The notes under the pieces were generated by a model. The model ran no database searches. It was not told the DNA's origin and saw only the letters and a list, made by a program, of their open reading frames with translations. From Megamonas sp. UBA1796 (lineage in GTDB: Bacteria; Bacillota; Negativicutes; Selenomonadales; Selenomonadaceae): a DNA stretch of 52,957 bases. The stretch spans positions 1 through 52,957 of the forward strand of contig DCFU01000037.1 in assembly GCA_002319795.1 (NCBI GenBank). Direction: 5' to 3'. The position numbers and the translations under genes were made by a program. Shown here one piece after another: positions 33,677 to 41,317 of the stretch (position 1 is its first letter; each line of letters opens with the position of its first letter).

Positions 33677-34039
33677 ATGAAAACAACAGAGGACGACCTT
33701 TGTGAAATATATCAAACACATCCGTCACGCATACAGGAAGCCCGGTTGCATGAGATAGACGATTCTACCAGCCTTCGTCTGGCTGAAATCTTCAAAGTGC
33801 TCGGTGATCCGACACGCATTAAACTGTTGGCGCTCCTGTCAGCAAATGAAATGTGTGTATGCGATATTGCCGACGCTTTACAGATGGGACAATCTGCTAT
33901 TTCGCATCAGTTGCGTGTTCTTCGTACAGCTCGCCTGGTAAAATTCCGCAAAGAAGGCAAGGAAGCCTGGTATTCCCTCGATGATGACCATGTCGTCGGC
34001 CTTATGAGCCAAGGGCTTGAACATGTCCGGCATGGTTAA
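33677..34039 (+). CDS. ArsR/SmtB-family metal-type transcription regulator
   Basis: A 120-residue winged-helix dimer-type repressor. ELSANEMCVCDIADALQ is not verbatim but the alpha-3 metal motif CVC is (EMCVCDIA), the recognition helix is MGQSAISHQLRVLRTA, and the wing is VKFRKEGKEAWYSL. The last helix (DDDHVVGLMSQGLEHVRH) has the Asp/His pattern of the alpha-5 zinc site in SmtB/CzrA. Both metal-site types may therefore be present. It is followed after 14 bases by an NlpC/P60 gene, not by an efflux pump, which is unusual. Confidence 0.88.
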   Translation: MKTTEDDLCEIYQTHPSRIQEARLHEIDDSTSLRLAEIFKVLGDPTRIKLLALLSANEMCVCDIADALQMGQSAISHQLRVLRTARLVKFRKEGKEAWYSLDDDHVVGLMSQGLEHVRHG

Positions 34040-34053
34040 AAGGAGCTTTGAAT

Positions 34054-34824
34054 ATGCGAAAATACGATATGTACCTGCGAATCATCTTCATATCTCTCAG
34101 CCTTATGCTGCTCCCGCTCACAGAGGCCGCTGCTGCTATGTCGATATTAGCAAGCGGCGCGCACGGTCATGAGGTCTTAGAGCTGCAGCAACAGCTCCGG
34201 CGGACCGGCTACCATATCACGAGCATTGACGGTATATTCGGCAAAGAAACCAAACGGGCTGTACTGGAATTCCAGCGTGATCAGCACATGCATATTACAG
34301 GAACTGCAGACCGTGATACATGGCGAGCCTTAAAAGCCACCCCCTCAGCGTCCGAAACAAAAGCTGCTATCCCGGACATGAATAGGTCTGCTCTTTATAC
34401 CCAGACATTCCCGCAAGCCACCGTGCCCGAAAGCTCGCCATTCCTCGCACGCAGCCAGGCAGACTCCATCATCGCCACAGCCAGAAAATATATTGGTGTT
34501 CCCTATCACTTCGGCGGCACAACTCCAAAGGCTTTCGACTGTTCAGGATATCTGCAATACGTTTTTGCACAGAACGGCATAAAAATACCACGTACAGCAG
34601 ATGAACAATATAAGCTTGGACGCCGGACAGTCAGCCCGACCCAGCTGGTACCAGGAGATCTGGTTTTCTTCACCACCTATGAATCCGGCGCCTCACATTG
34701 CGGCATCTACCTTGGCAGCGGAAATTTTATCCATGTTTCCTCAAGTCACGGCGTACGCATTGACACGCTCAGCAATTCTTATTGGCAGCCCCGCTATTAT
34801 GGCGGTAAACATATCGTAGAATAA
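34054..34824 (+). CDS. Exported NlpC/P60 endopeptidase with peptidoglycan-binding domain
   Basis: A 256-residue murein hydrolase. Order: signal peptide (YLRIIFISLSLMLLPLTEAA), PG_binding_1 domain (LELQQQLRRTGYHITSIDG and KRAVLEFQRDQH), a Ser/Pro-rich linker, and an NlpC/P60 domain with catalytic Cys in KAFDCSGYLQYVF, His in GASHCGIYLG and the third residue near FIHVSSS. It should cut D-Glu to diamino-acid bonds in the wall. Start ATG at 34054 with AAAAGGAGC upstream; a TTG at 34048 is less likely. Probably co-transcribed with the ArsR gene. Confidence 0.92.
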   Translation: MRKYDMYLRIIFISLSLMLLPLTEAAAAMSILASGAHGHEVLELQQQLRRTGYHITSIDGIFGKETKRAVLEFQRDQHMHITGTADRDTWRALKATPSASETKAAIPDMNRSALYTQTFPQATVPESSPFLARSQADSIIATARKYIGVPYHFGGTTPKAFDCSGYLQYVFAQNGIKIPRTADEQYKLGRRTVSPTQLVPGDLVFFTTYESGASHCGIYLGSGNFIHVSSSHGVRIDTLSNSYWQPRYYGGKHIVE

Positions 34825-34873
34825 AAAATGCGGATGAAAACATTGGTAAACCATGTTTTCATCCGCATTTTTT
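34823..34873. terminator. Bidirectional terminator with 21-base stem
   Basis: AAAAAATGCGGATGAAAACAT is matched perfectly by its complement ending in six T. It overlaps the last bases of both convergent coding regions. Confidence 0.92.
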
Positions 34874-35993
34874 AATTTTCTACGGCAACATCCTGTACGA
34901 TTTGCAGAGTGAGCCGTGCTGCATCATACAAGTCCTTTTCAAGGATATACTCCTCTGTCGTATGACAGTTTGTCATTCCCACACCCAGTACAGCACAGGA
35001 AACCCCATAGGTGTTAAAAAAGTTTGCATCGCTTCCGCCGCCAGACTCTTCCAGAGCAACTGGCAGCCCAAGCTTTTTGGCAGCCCTGGCCGCTGTACGC
35101 ACCACGAGGGAATTTTCGGCGATTTCATATGGATCATAAGCCTTCTTCACCCTGACCTCTACTTCCGTCCCCGTTTCCTTCGCTCCCATCTCAAACCCCT
35201 CACAGATTTGCCGCGTAAGCCTTTCCAGTTTCTCCTTGTTGCGACTGCGCGACTCGCAGACAATATCAACATTTTCCGCTACGATATTCGTCGCACGTCC
35301 CCCCTGAATAGTACCTATATTGCAGGTGGTTTCCCAATCAATACGGCCCTGTGGGACCTTCATCAGCATTCTGGCCGCAGCCATGATTGCATTCTTGCCC
35401 TTTTCCGGCGCAATACCCGCATGTGCCGGCTTACCCGTCACCTTAACAAAGATCTTGTTCTGCCCCGGTGCCTTGATAGAAATTTTTCCCGGTGCACCAT
35501 GCGTATCCAGTGTATAACCAATATCCGCATGCAACAGCGAAGCATCCATATTCTTTGAACCGTTGACACCACCCTCCTCCGCTACGGTAAAGACAATCTG
35601 TATATCTCCGTGCGGCAGATTATCTTCCTTCAATACCCGCAGGGTTTCCAAAATAGCCGTAACACCGGCTTTATCATCTGCACCCAGGATGGTCGTGCCG
35701 TCCGAACGGATGACGCCATCCTCGATTTGCGGTTTGATATCACTACACGGTTCAACACAGTCCATATGCGCCGTAAGCATAAGCACTGGTGCTTTTTTTG
35801 TCCCCTTGAGCACAGCAACAAGATTACCTGCAGTACCCCCCAGCTTCTCTGCGGCATTGTCCTCCTGTACTGTACATCCTAGCTCCGTCAAGCGTTTGAT
35901 TAGTAAATCTGCTATTTCACGCTCCTGTTTCGTTGTACAGCGAATCCTGATAAGCTCCAAAAACTCATCCAAAATACGTTTTTCCTGAATCAT
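34872..35993 (-). CDS. M20-family peptidase (peptidase T-like)
   Basis: A 373-residue cytoplasmic zinc aminopeptidase-type protein. Metal ligands are in TAHMDCVEPC, TILGADDKAGVTA, the catalytic Glu pair in FTVAEEGGVNGS, and the last His in MTNCHTTEEYI. The dimerisation (lid) domain inserts at about residues 175-290. It belongs to the PepT-like group, not canonical PepT, so tripeptidase activity is probable but not certain. ATG at 35993 follows GAGAGGAGATACAATAG. Confidence 0.88.
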   Translation of the reverse strand: MIQEKRILDEFLELIRIRCTTKQEREIADLLIKRLTELGCTVQEDNAAEKLGGTAGNLVAVLKGTKKAPVLMLTAHMDCVEPCSDIKPQIEDGVIRSDGTTILGADDKAGVTAILETLRVLKEDNLPHGDIQIVFTVAEEGGVNGSKNMDASLLHADIGYTLDTHGAPGKISIKAPGQNKIFVKVTGKPAHAGIAPEKGKNAIMAAARMLMKVPQGRIDWETTCNIGTIQGGRATNIVAENVDIVCESRSRNKEKLERLTRQICEGFEMGAKETGTEVEVRVKKAYDPYEIAENSLVVRTAARAAKKLGLPVALEESGGGSDANFFNTYGVSCAVLGVGMTNCHTTEEYILEKDLYDAARLTLQIVQDVAVEN

Positions 35994-36106
35994 CTATTGT
36001 ATCTCCTCTCTGCAAAAACCTGCCCTGCCCGTCAGGAACTTCCCACAAATAAAGCTTACTACAGTGTAGCCATTTCCTGCAAGTGTCTGCAACGGCATTG
36101 CACCAC

Positions 36107-37372
36107 TCAAAAAAGCAACATAAAAGAAACGACGCCCAGCAACATAGGAAGCGCATTACGCTTCGTCAGTTCCATCGGAGTAACTTTAGCCAGCTCTGCA
36201 CATATAATAGCTGCTCCCGCCACCGGTGACATAGATCGGCCGATAGCCCCTGTCATCTGTGCCAGTGAACCGAGATCCATGATTGTCATCCCGAAATGTT
36301 CAGCATAGGGAGTGATTGCCCCATTAAATGCCAACGCAGCCGCGTCGCCAGAACCCGATAGCACAGCGATAATAAAAGGACCGAAAGCACCGGCTATCTT
36401 GGCAATGGATTCCGAACCCTTCATGATATCGATCAAAGCATCCGTAAGTCCTACGGCCGACATCCCCTGCGTAAAAACCGCCGCCGCAATAATAAGTCCT
36501 ATAACACTGCCATAGGCGCTGCCCATGCCATCAAAGAATTTCCTGCATACATCCTGCGGGTCAGCCCATGTGACCAAAAGTGCCAGTAAGGTACCAATAA
36601 TCATAGCAGTCGGCACATCGACCAAGGGAAGCACTGCAATCTGTTTGCTTCCCAAAATCAGTAGCAGCAGCGGCACCAGCGGAACCATTGCCCGGATTGG
36701 ATTCACCCGGAATTTTTCGGCCGACTGTATATCCTGTGCGGCTGCAACCGTCTGGCTGCGCTCCTGCGAAGCGCCCTCCTTGCGTATGATTGCGACTGCT
36801 GTAAGCGCGGCAATGACAACAAAAGAAGTAATGATTGCTGCCGGGGCTTCATTCATAATAACCGTCATGACATCCGTATGCGCCAGCTCTGCTACAAACG
36901 GATTATGGGATGTTCCCGGGCTGATAGCGCTGCCCCAGGTACCTGCCAGCACCGCACTCCCCGCCATCGCCGGATGCACCCCCGCAACAATGAGCGTAGG
37001 AATCAGAATACTGCCTACGGCTGCCGCACAGCCGGCTGCACTCGGAATTGCGATGTTGATCCACCATGTGAGCAGTACAGCCAGCGGTATGAGGATTGCA
37101 CGGCTTCGCGTTATCACAGACGAAATAGAAGTCACCAGATGCTTGTCACATCCCGTATAACGCATGACAAAGGAAAAGCCCATGACCGTACAGATGGTGG
37201 GTACCAGCGTGCTATGTACCATAGTCTTGGAAAATGCTGTAATTGCTGAATCTGCTACGCCGCCAACCACACACATGATAAGTCCGGCACCAAACAACAC
37301 CATACGGGCTTCATATTTTTTCACGATAGCAGCAAAAGTCACCAAAACAACAAGTCCCCCAAAAATCAACAT
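36107..37372 (-). CDS. dcuC: Anaerobic C4-dicarboxylate transporter, DcuC family
   Basis: A 421-residue membrane protein with about twelve helices. Motifs fit DcuC: VLAGTWGSAISPGTSHNPF in the first half and SGSGDAAALAFNGAITPY with MTGAIGRSMSPVAGAAI in the second, the paired re-entrant loops of ion-transporter superfamily members. DcuC-type carriers export succinate or exchange fumarate for succinate during fermentation. I start at the ATG at 37372, which follows AGAGGAGGATTTAT, not the ATG at 37396. It is upstream of the M20 peptidase with a 113-base gap. Confidence 0.86.
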   Translation of the reverse strand: MLIFGGLVVLVTFAAIVKKYEARMVLFGAGLIMCVVGGVADSAITAFSKTMVHSTLVPTICTVMGFSFVMRYTGCDKHLVTSISSVITRSRAILIPLAVLLTWWINIAIPSAAGCAAAVGSILIPTLIVAGVHPAMAGSAVLAGTWGSAISPGTSHNPFVAELAHTDVMTVIMNEAPAAIITSFVVIAALTAVAIIRKEGASQERSQTVAAAQDIQSAEKFRVNPIRAMVPLVPLLLLILGSKQIAVLPLVDVPTAMIIGTLLALLVTWADPQDVCRKFFDGMGSAYGSVIGLIIAAAVFTQGMSAVGLTDALIDIMKGSESIAKIAGAFGPFIIAVLSGSGDAAALAFNGAITPYAEHFGMTIMDLGSLAQMTGAIGRSMSPVAGAAIICAELAKVTPMELTKRNALPMLLGVVSFMLLF

Positions 37373-37682
37373 ATAAATCCTCCTCTGCATAAACATAGCG
37401 GAAGCTTAAACGGAATGTTCAGAACTATTGAATTGTAATTGGTCTAACGAAAGCCTCCTCTCCCACGCGATACCTTCCCCTGACAGGTGCCCCCATCTGC
37501 CAAACAAGCATACCAGCCAGCACCAAAGCTTCCTCCATTTTATACTATTATACATGATGCATAATAAAAAATCACGCAAAATTATGATTTCTTCATCATC
37601 TGGGCACAAAAGCGCCATTGTACGAGCGCCATTCCTCATGCGCAACGGTATGCTAAAAATGTATAGATTTGATGAAAGCATG
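37373..37682. other. Gene-free leader region of dcuC
   Basis: 310 bases. On the minus strand TATAAT occurs near 37545, so dcuC would have a leader of about 170 bases rich in G (GGGGGCACC, GGGAGAGGAGGC). No known riboswitch pattern was recognised. Short frames on both strands here have no protein-like composition and I do not call them. Confidence 0.45.
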
Positions 37683-38462
37683 TCAGACATGCATGACAGA
37701 ATTCTTACTGCACGCACGTGAAAACTCTGTCATATAGCTCCAATAACGCTTTGGCATAAAATTCCGGCGGCATTTTTCATTATGACGTGGCTTGATCTCA
37801 ATGGCATCATAAAAAGTCTGCCAAAGGCTGCGGAATTTACGTTCCTCATCATCCGGCGGCGCTGCCCGGAATGCATCCATAGGAATGATGCCGTACTCAT
37901 ACGGACGGTAGATGAGCGCCATACGATGTGTCTCATCATAGATAAGGATATGTTCCTCCGGATAACGCTCGCTGAAATGGCGGGCCAGAAAGGGCAATAC
38001 ATAGTTCTTCGGGCCAATGGTCGTCACAAGCACATTATGCTGTACAGAAAAACGGATGAACCCCTTGAGGAGATGCGCCTCTGACAAAAGATGCTTCACC
38101 GCCTCCCGCAGGCGATGCACGCTGTCCTCACCAGCAAAATCCAGTACACTCGCCCCATAATGATAGCCCTGGCGCAGAAAACGCAAGACCGTCAGCTCCT
38201 TATCCGGCAAAGTAGTAAAAAATGCCAGCCGCACCAATTCCTCAGCCTCATTGCCAATTTTGGCAGGAATCGAGCGCTCCACACGTTCCGCATGCCTGTT
38301 GTCCGTAAGGATTTCCTTTTCCTCAAACAAGCTTTGTTCCGGCATATCCGGTCCCCAGATAGCCTCCGGCATCTCATGCGCCGCATAGCTCTCGAATACG
38401 CAGCAAAGAAGGCCTGCAAAGGTACCATCATAGCGATACGTCAAATTGGCAGCTGTATGCAT
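37683..38462 (-). CDS. DUF4130-type putative DNA repair protein (TIGR03915 family)
   Basis: A 259-residue protein that is the standard partner of the radical SAM protein encoded just upstream. Features: YRYDGTFAGLLCCVFESYAA at the N-terminus, a central basic helix region, and the C-terminal block ILIYDETHRMALIYRPYEYG with FYDAIEIKPRHNEKCRRNFM and PKRYWSYM. The reaction is not established; uracil-DNA-glycosylase-like folds have been proposed for this group. It overlaps the preceding gene by 22 bases, which indicates coupled translation and probably a complex. Confidence 0.88.
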   Translation of the reverse strand: MHTAANLTYRYDGTFAGLLCCVFESYAAHEMPEAIWGPDMPEQSLFEEKEILTDNRHAERVERSIPAKIGNEAEELVRLAFFTTLPDKELTVLRFLRQGYHYGASVLDFAGEDSVHRLREAVKHLLSEAHLLKGFIRFSVQHNVLVTTIGPKNYVLPFLARHFSERYPEEHILIYDETHRMALIYRPYEYGIIPMDAFRAAPPDDEERKFRSLWQTFYDAIEIKPRHNEKCRRNFMPKRYWSYMTEFSRACSKNSVMHV

Positions 38463-39769
38463 TGAAGCTCTCTCCTTTCCTTGCTGGTAAGCAATGGCAC
38501 CGTTGCTCCGGCAAAAAGGGACATCTGCCGCACCTCCCCTTCCTGGGCTTCATACAACGCCCGTTCCCTGGCCGACATGAGTGCAGCCAGCACAGCGCTG
38601 CGCTCCCAGACAATACCGGAGCGCTGTCTGCCCCTGCATAGCAGGAAATACTGGGCACGTTTCACAACGACACCGATTTTCCCCAGAGAATCCCAGGTTA
38701 GTGCACAGGCCCGGCGTGCCTTTATGATGCGCCAGGCACTCTTTACGCCTATACCCGGCACACGCAGCAACTCTTCAAAAGAAGCACGATTAACCTCCAG
38801 CGGAAAAAAATCCTTGTGTTGCAGTGCCCAATGGCATTTTGGATCCATGTACGGATGGAAACCCGGATGCTGCTCATCCAGTATCTCATCTACCGTAAAT
38901 CCGTAAAAGCGCAGCAGCCAGTCCGCCTGATAGAGCCGGTGCTCCCGCCATAAAGGCGGCGGCGTTTCCAGAGACGGCAGCAGCGGACTTTCCGTGACAG
39001 GCACATAAGCAGAAAAAAATACCCGCTTCAAGTCATAGCGCGCATAAAGCCCTGCCGTGAGCTTCAATATATGATAATCTGTTTCAGGAGAAGCCCCTAT
39101 GATCATCTGTGTACTCTGGCCTGCAGGCGCAAAACGCGGCGCGTGACGATAACGCACGAGATCATGGCTGCTTTCGGCAATGCGCTGCTGCATATACCCC
39201 ATAGGCGCGAGAATAGCCTTCTTTGTCTTATCCGGCGCAAGCTTTGCCAGGCTGGCGCCAGAAGGCATCTCTATATTTACACTGAGGCGATCCGCCAAAA
39301 GCCCCAAACGCGCGACAAGCGCCTGATTTGCACCTGGAATTGCCTTTGCATGGATATAGCCGGCAAAACGATATTCCTCACGAAGGATACGCAACGTCTC
39401 GATCATGCGTTCACAGGTCGCATCTGCCGAACCCATGACGCCGGAACTCAAAAAAAGTCCCTCGATATAATTGCGACGATAAAACTGCATCGTGAGATCC
39501 GCAAGTTCGCGCGGCGTAAATGCCGTCCGAAGTGTATCATGAGAAACACGATTCACGCAATAGGCGCAGTCATATACACAAACATTTGTCATGAGCACCT
39601 TTAAAAGCGAGATGCAGCGTCCATCGCCTGCAAAGCTGTGACAAATGCCGCAGGCCGCCGCACTTCCCATACCACCACGCGAGGCCTTTTTATCCACCCC
39701 GCTCGAGGTACAGGCCGCATCATATTTTGCCGCGTCGCTGAGAATACGCAGTTTCTCAAATACATCCAT
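38441..39769 (-). CDS. Putative DNA modification/repair radical SAM protein (TIGR03916 family)
   Basis: A 442-residue radical SAM protein. The cluster Cys are C-x3-C-x2-C in NVCVYDCAYCVNR. The middle has SSGVMGSADATCERMIETL and a typical SAM barrel, and the C-terminus has a helix-hairpin-helix DNA-binding motif, FEELLRVPGIGVKSAWRII. The combination of radical SAM and HhH defines this family, always found with TIGR03915. Its promoter contains a LexA/SOS box, which supports a DNA-damage role. Start ATG at 39769 follows GGTGATGGAGA. Confidence 0.9.
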   Translation of the reverse strand: MDVFEKLRILSDAAKYDAACTSSGVDKKASRGGMGSAAACGICHSFAGDGRCISLLKVLMTNVCVYDCAYCVNRVSHDTLRTAFTPRELADLTMQFYRRNYIEGLFLSSGVMGSADATCERMIETLRILREEYRFAGYIHAKAIPGANQALVARLGLLADRLSVNIEMPSGASLAKLAPDKTKKAILAPMGYMQQRIAESSHDLVRYRHAPRFAPAGQSTQMIIGASPETDYHILKLTAGLYARYDLKRVFFSAYVPVTESPLLPSLETPPPLWREHRLYQADWLLRFYGFTVDEILDEQHPGFHPYMDPKCHWALQHKDFFPLEVNRASFEELLRVPGIGVKSAWRIIKARRACALTWDSLGKIGVVVKRAQYFLLCRGRQRSGIVWERSAVLAALMSARERALYEAQEGEVRQMSLFAGATVPLLTSKERRELQCIQLPI

Positions 39770-39798
39770 TCTCCATCACCCTTTTTGCTTCTTTTTCC

Positions 39799-39827
39799 AT
39801 TATAAATCAGAACGCACGTTCTTGTAA
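39799..39827 (-). promoter_or_regulatory. SOS promoter with LexA box for the DNA repair pair
   Basis: The palindrome AGAACGCACGTTCT at 39809-39822 has the Firmicutes LexA form GAAC-N4-GTTC and lies inside the spacer of a promoter (minus strand TTACAA at 39827-39822, 17 bases, TATAAT at 39804-39799). The leader to the ATG at 39769 is about 25 bases. Bound LexA would block polymerase directly. Confidence 0.75.
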
Positions 39828-39883
39828 AGAAGCAATTTTTCGCCTGGAAAATAGAAAAACAGGGGAAACATATGCCGATTATG

Positions 39884-39922
39884 ATAAAAATGACGCAAGA
39901 GAACTGAATCCCTTGCGTCATT
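39884..39922 (-). terminator. Terminator of the alcohol dehydrogenase gene
   Basis: AATGACGCAAG pairs with CTTGCGTCATT and is followed by a U-run on the minus strand, about 15 bases after the stop. Confidence 0.85.
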
Positions 39923-39937
39923 CGTCTTCCTATATCC

Positions 39938-41155
39938 TCAGAAATCAACTTCCGTATCGTAGTAGCAGCATTTGAGCAGCTTGACCATTTCCTCTTGTGA
40001 TGGCTGGCGCGGATTAGAACCCGTGCAGGCATCGAGAAGCGCATTCTTGGCGATATCCTCTATTCTTTCGAGGAAGACGGCCTCTGGTACGAATCCCTTC
40101 TCTGCTGGTAAACCGTGCGCATCGTAATGCGCAATACATTGCGGAATATTGAGCGCATCATTCATCTTGCGCAGATACGCGATGAGCAAGTCCACCTTCT
40201 CATCGTCTGTTTTTCCGCCCAGATGCATATAGTCTGCGATGACGCCGTACCGTTTCTTCGCTGTTTCGTTCTTTGCATTGAACCGGATGACTTTCGGCAG
40301 ATACATGGCATTAGCTGCTCCATGGATGATATGTCCGCCATGGTCAATGAAGGCGGCCCCCGTCTTATGCGCCATGGAATGCACGATGCCCAGCAGGGCA
40401 TTCGAGAAGGCCATGCCGGCGAGGCACTGCGCATTATGCATCGAATCCCGGGCATCCATATCTCCGCTATAGGATTTTACCAAATCCGCCTGAATCATCT
40501 CGATTGCATGGATGGCCAATGCGTCCGTATAACTGCAATTCGCCGTAGAAACATATGCCTCAACAGCATGCGTCATAGCATCCATTCCTGTATGTGCCAC
40601 GAGCTTGATTGGCATCGTATGCGCCAGTTCCGGATCTACGATAGCCACATCCGGCGTAATCTCAAAATCAGCAATGGGATATTTAATCCCGTTCGTATAG
40701 TCCGTAATGATGGAAAAAGCTGTAACTTCCGTAGCTGTGCCTGAGGTTGAAGAAATCGCACAGAACTTCGCCTTCGTGCGCAGTTTCGGCAAACCAAATA
40801 CCTTGCACATATCCACAAAAGAGGTTTCCGGATACTCATATTTGATCCACATGGCCTTGGCCGCATCGATCGGTGAACCACCGCCCATAGCCACGATCCA
40901 GTCCGGCTGGAACTCCGCCATGCGCTTTGCCCCTTTCATCACAGTATCCACCGACGGATCCGGCTCTATTCCCTCAATAAGGCACGTTTCCATGCCTGCT
41001 TCATGCAAATATCGTTCCGCTCTGTCAAGAAATCCGAAACGTTTCATACTGCCGCCGCCGACACAAATGACAGCACGTTTTCCTGTGAAACCCTTCAACG
41101 CCTCCAGGGCCCCCTTGCCATGGTATAAATCTCTCGGTAAAGTAAATCTCTGCAT
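39938..41155 (-). CDS. Iron-containing alcohol dehydrogenase (class IV, BDH-like)
   Basis: A 405-residue NAD(P)-dependent aldehyde/alcohol oxidoreductase. The nucleotide-binding GGGSMKRFG and AMGGGSPIDAAKAMWI are present, as is the iron site with spaced His in HSMAHKTGAAFIDHGGHIIH. AFIDHGGHIIHGAANAMYLP is the family block. BDH-like members reduce butyraldehyde or other aldehydes to alcohol, regenerating NAD(P) when reductant is in excess. An 18-base palindrome close to the Rex consensus precedes it. Confidence 0.9.
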   Translation of the reverse strand: MQRFTLPRDLYHGKGALEALKGFTGKRAVICVGGGSMKRFGFLDRAERYLHEAGMETCLIEGIEPDPSVDTVMKGAKRMAEFQPDWIVAMGGGSPIDAAKAMWIKYEYPETSFVDMCKVFGLPKLRTKAKFCAISSTSGTATEVTAFSIITDYTNGIKYPIADFEITPDVAIVDPELAHTMPIKLVAHTGMDAMTHAVEAYVSTANCSYTDALAIHAIEMIQADLVKSYSGDMDARDSMHNAQCLAGMAFSNALLGIVHSMAHKTGAAFIDHGGHIIHGAANAMYLPKVIRFNAKNETAKKRYGVIADYMHLGGKTDDEKVDLLIAYLRKMNDALNIPQCIAHYDAHGLPAEKGFVPEAVFLERIEDIAKNALLDACTGSNPRQPSQEEMVKLLKCCYYDTEVDF

Positions 41156-41175
41156 TCGCTATCCCTCCCAGGACT

Positions 41176-41193
41176 TTGAGAAAATTTTCTCAA
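41176..41193. promoter_or_regulatory. Perfect 18-base palindrome in the alcohol dehydrogenase leader
   Basis: TTGAGAAAATTTTCTCAA lies between the ribosome site and a TAAAAT -10-like element at about 41205. It differs from the Rex consensus only by a symmetric change (TTGAG/CTCAA in place of TTGTG/CACAA), so it may be a Rex variant or a site for another dimeric regulator. Confidence 0.6.
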
Positions 41194-41317
41194 TCTTTTC
41201 TATTATTTTACCATATATCGCAAGATAAAAGATAGGCTTTTTTTGTATGCTACCTATGCTAAAAAAGAATACCTTCCCAGCAGGCAGGAGCGCCATTTTT
41301 CCCTTTAAAATATACAT

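Noticed and set aside
37428..37721. 97-codon open frame on the plus strand (and a 103-codon frame on the minus strand at 37406-37717) in the dcuC leader
   Set aside because: No ribosome site, odd composition and overlap with the 3' end of the DUF4130 gene and the dcuC leader; no protein-like pattern.
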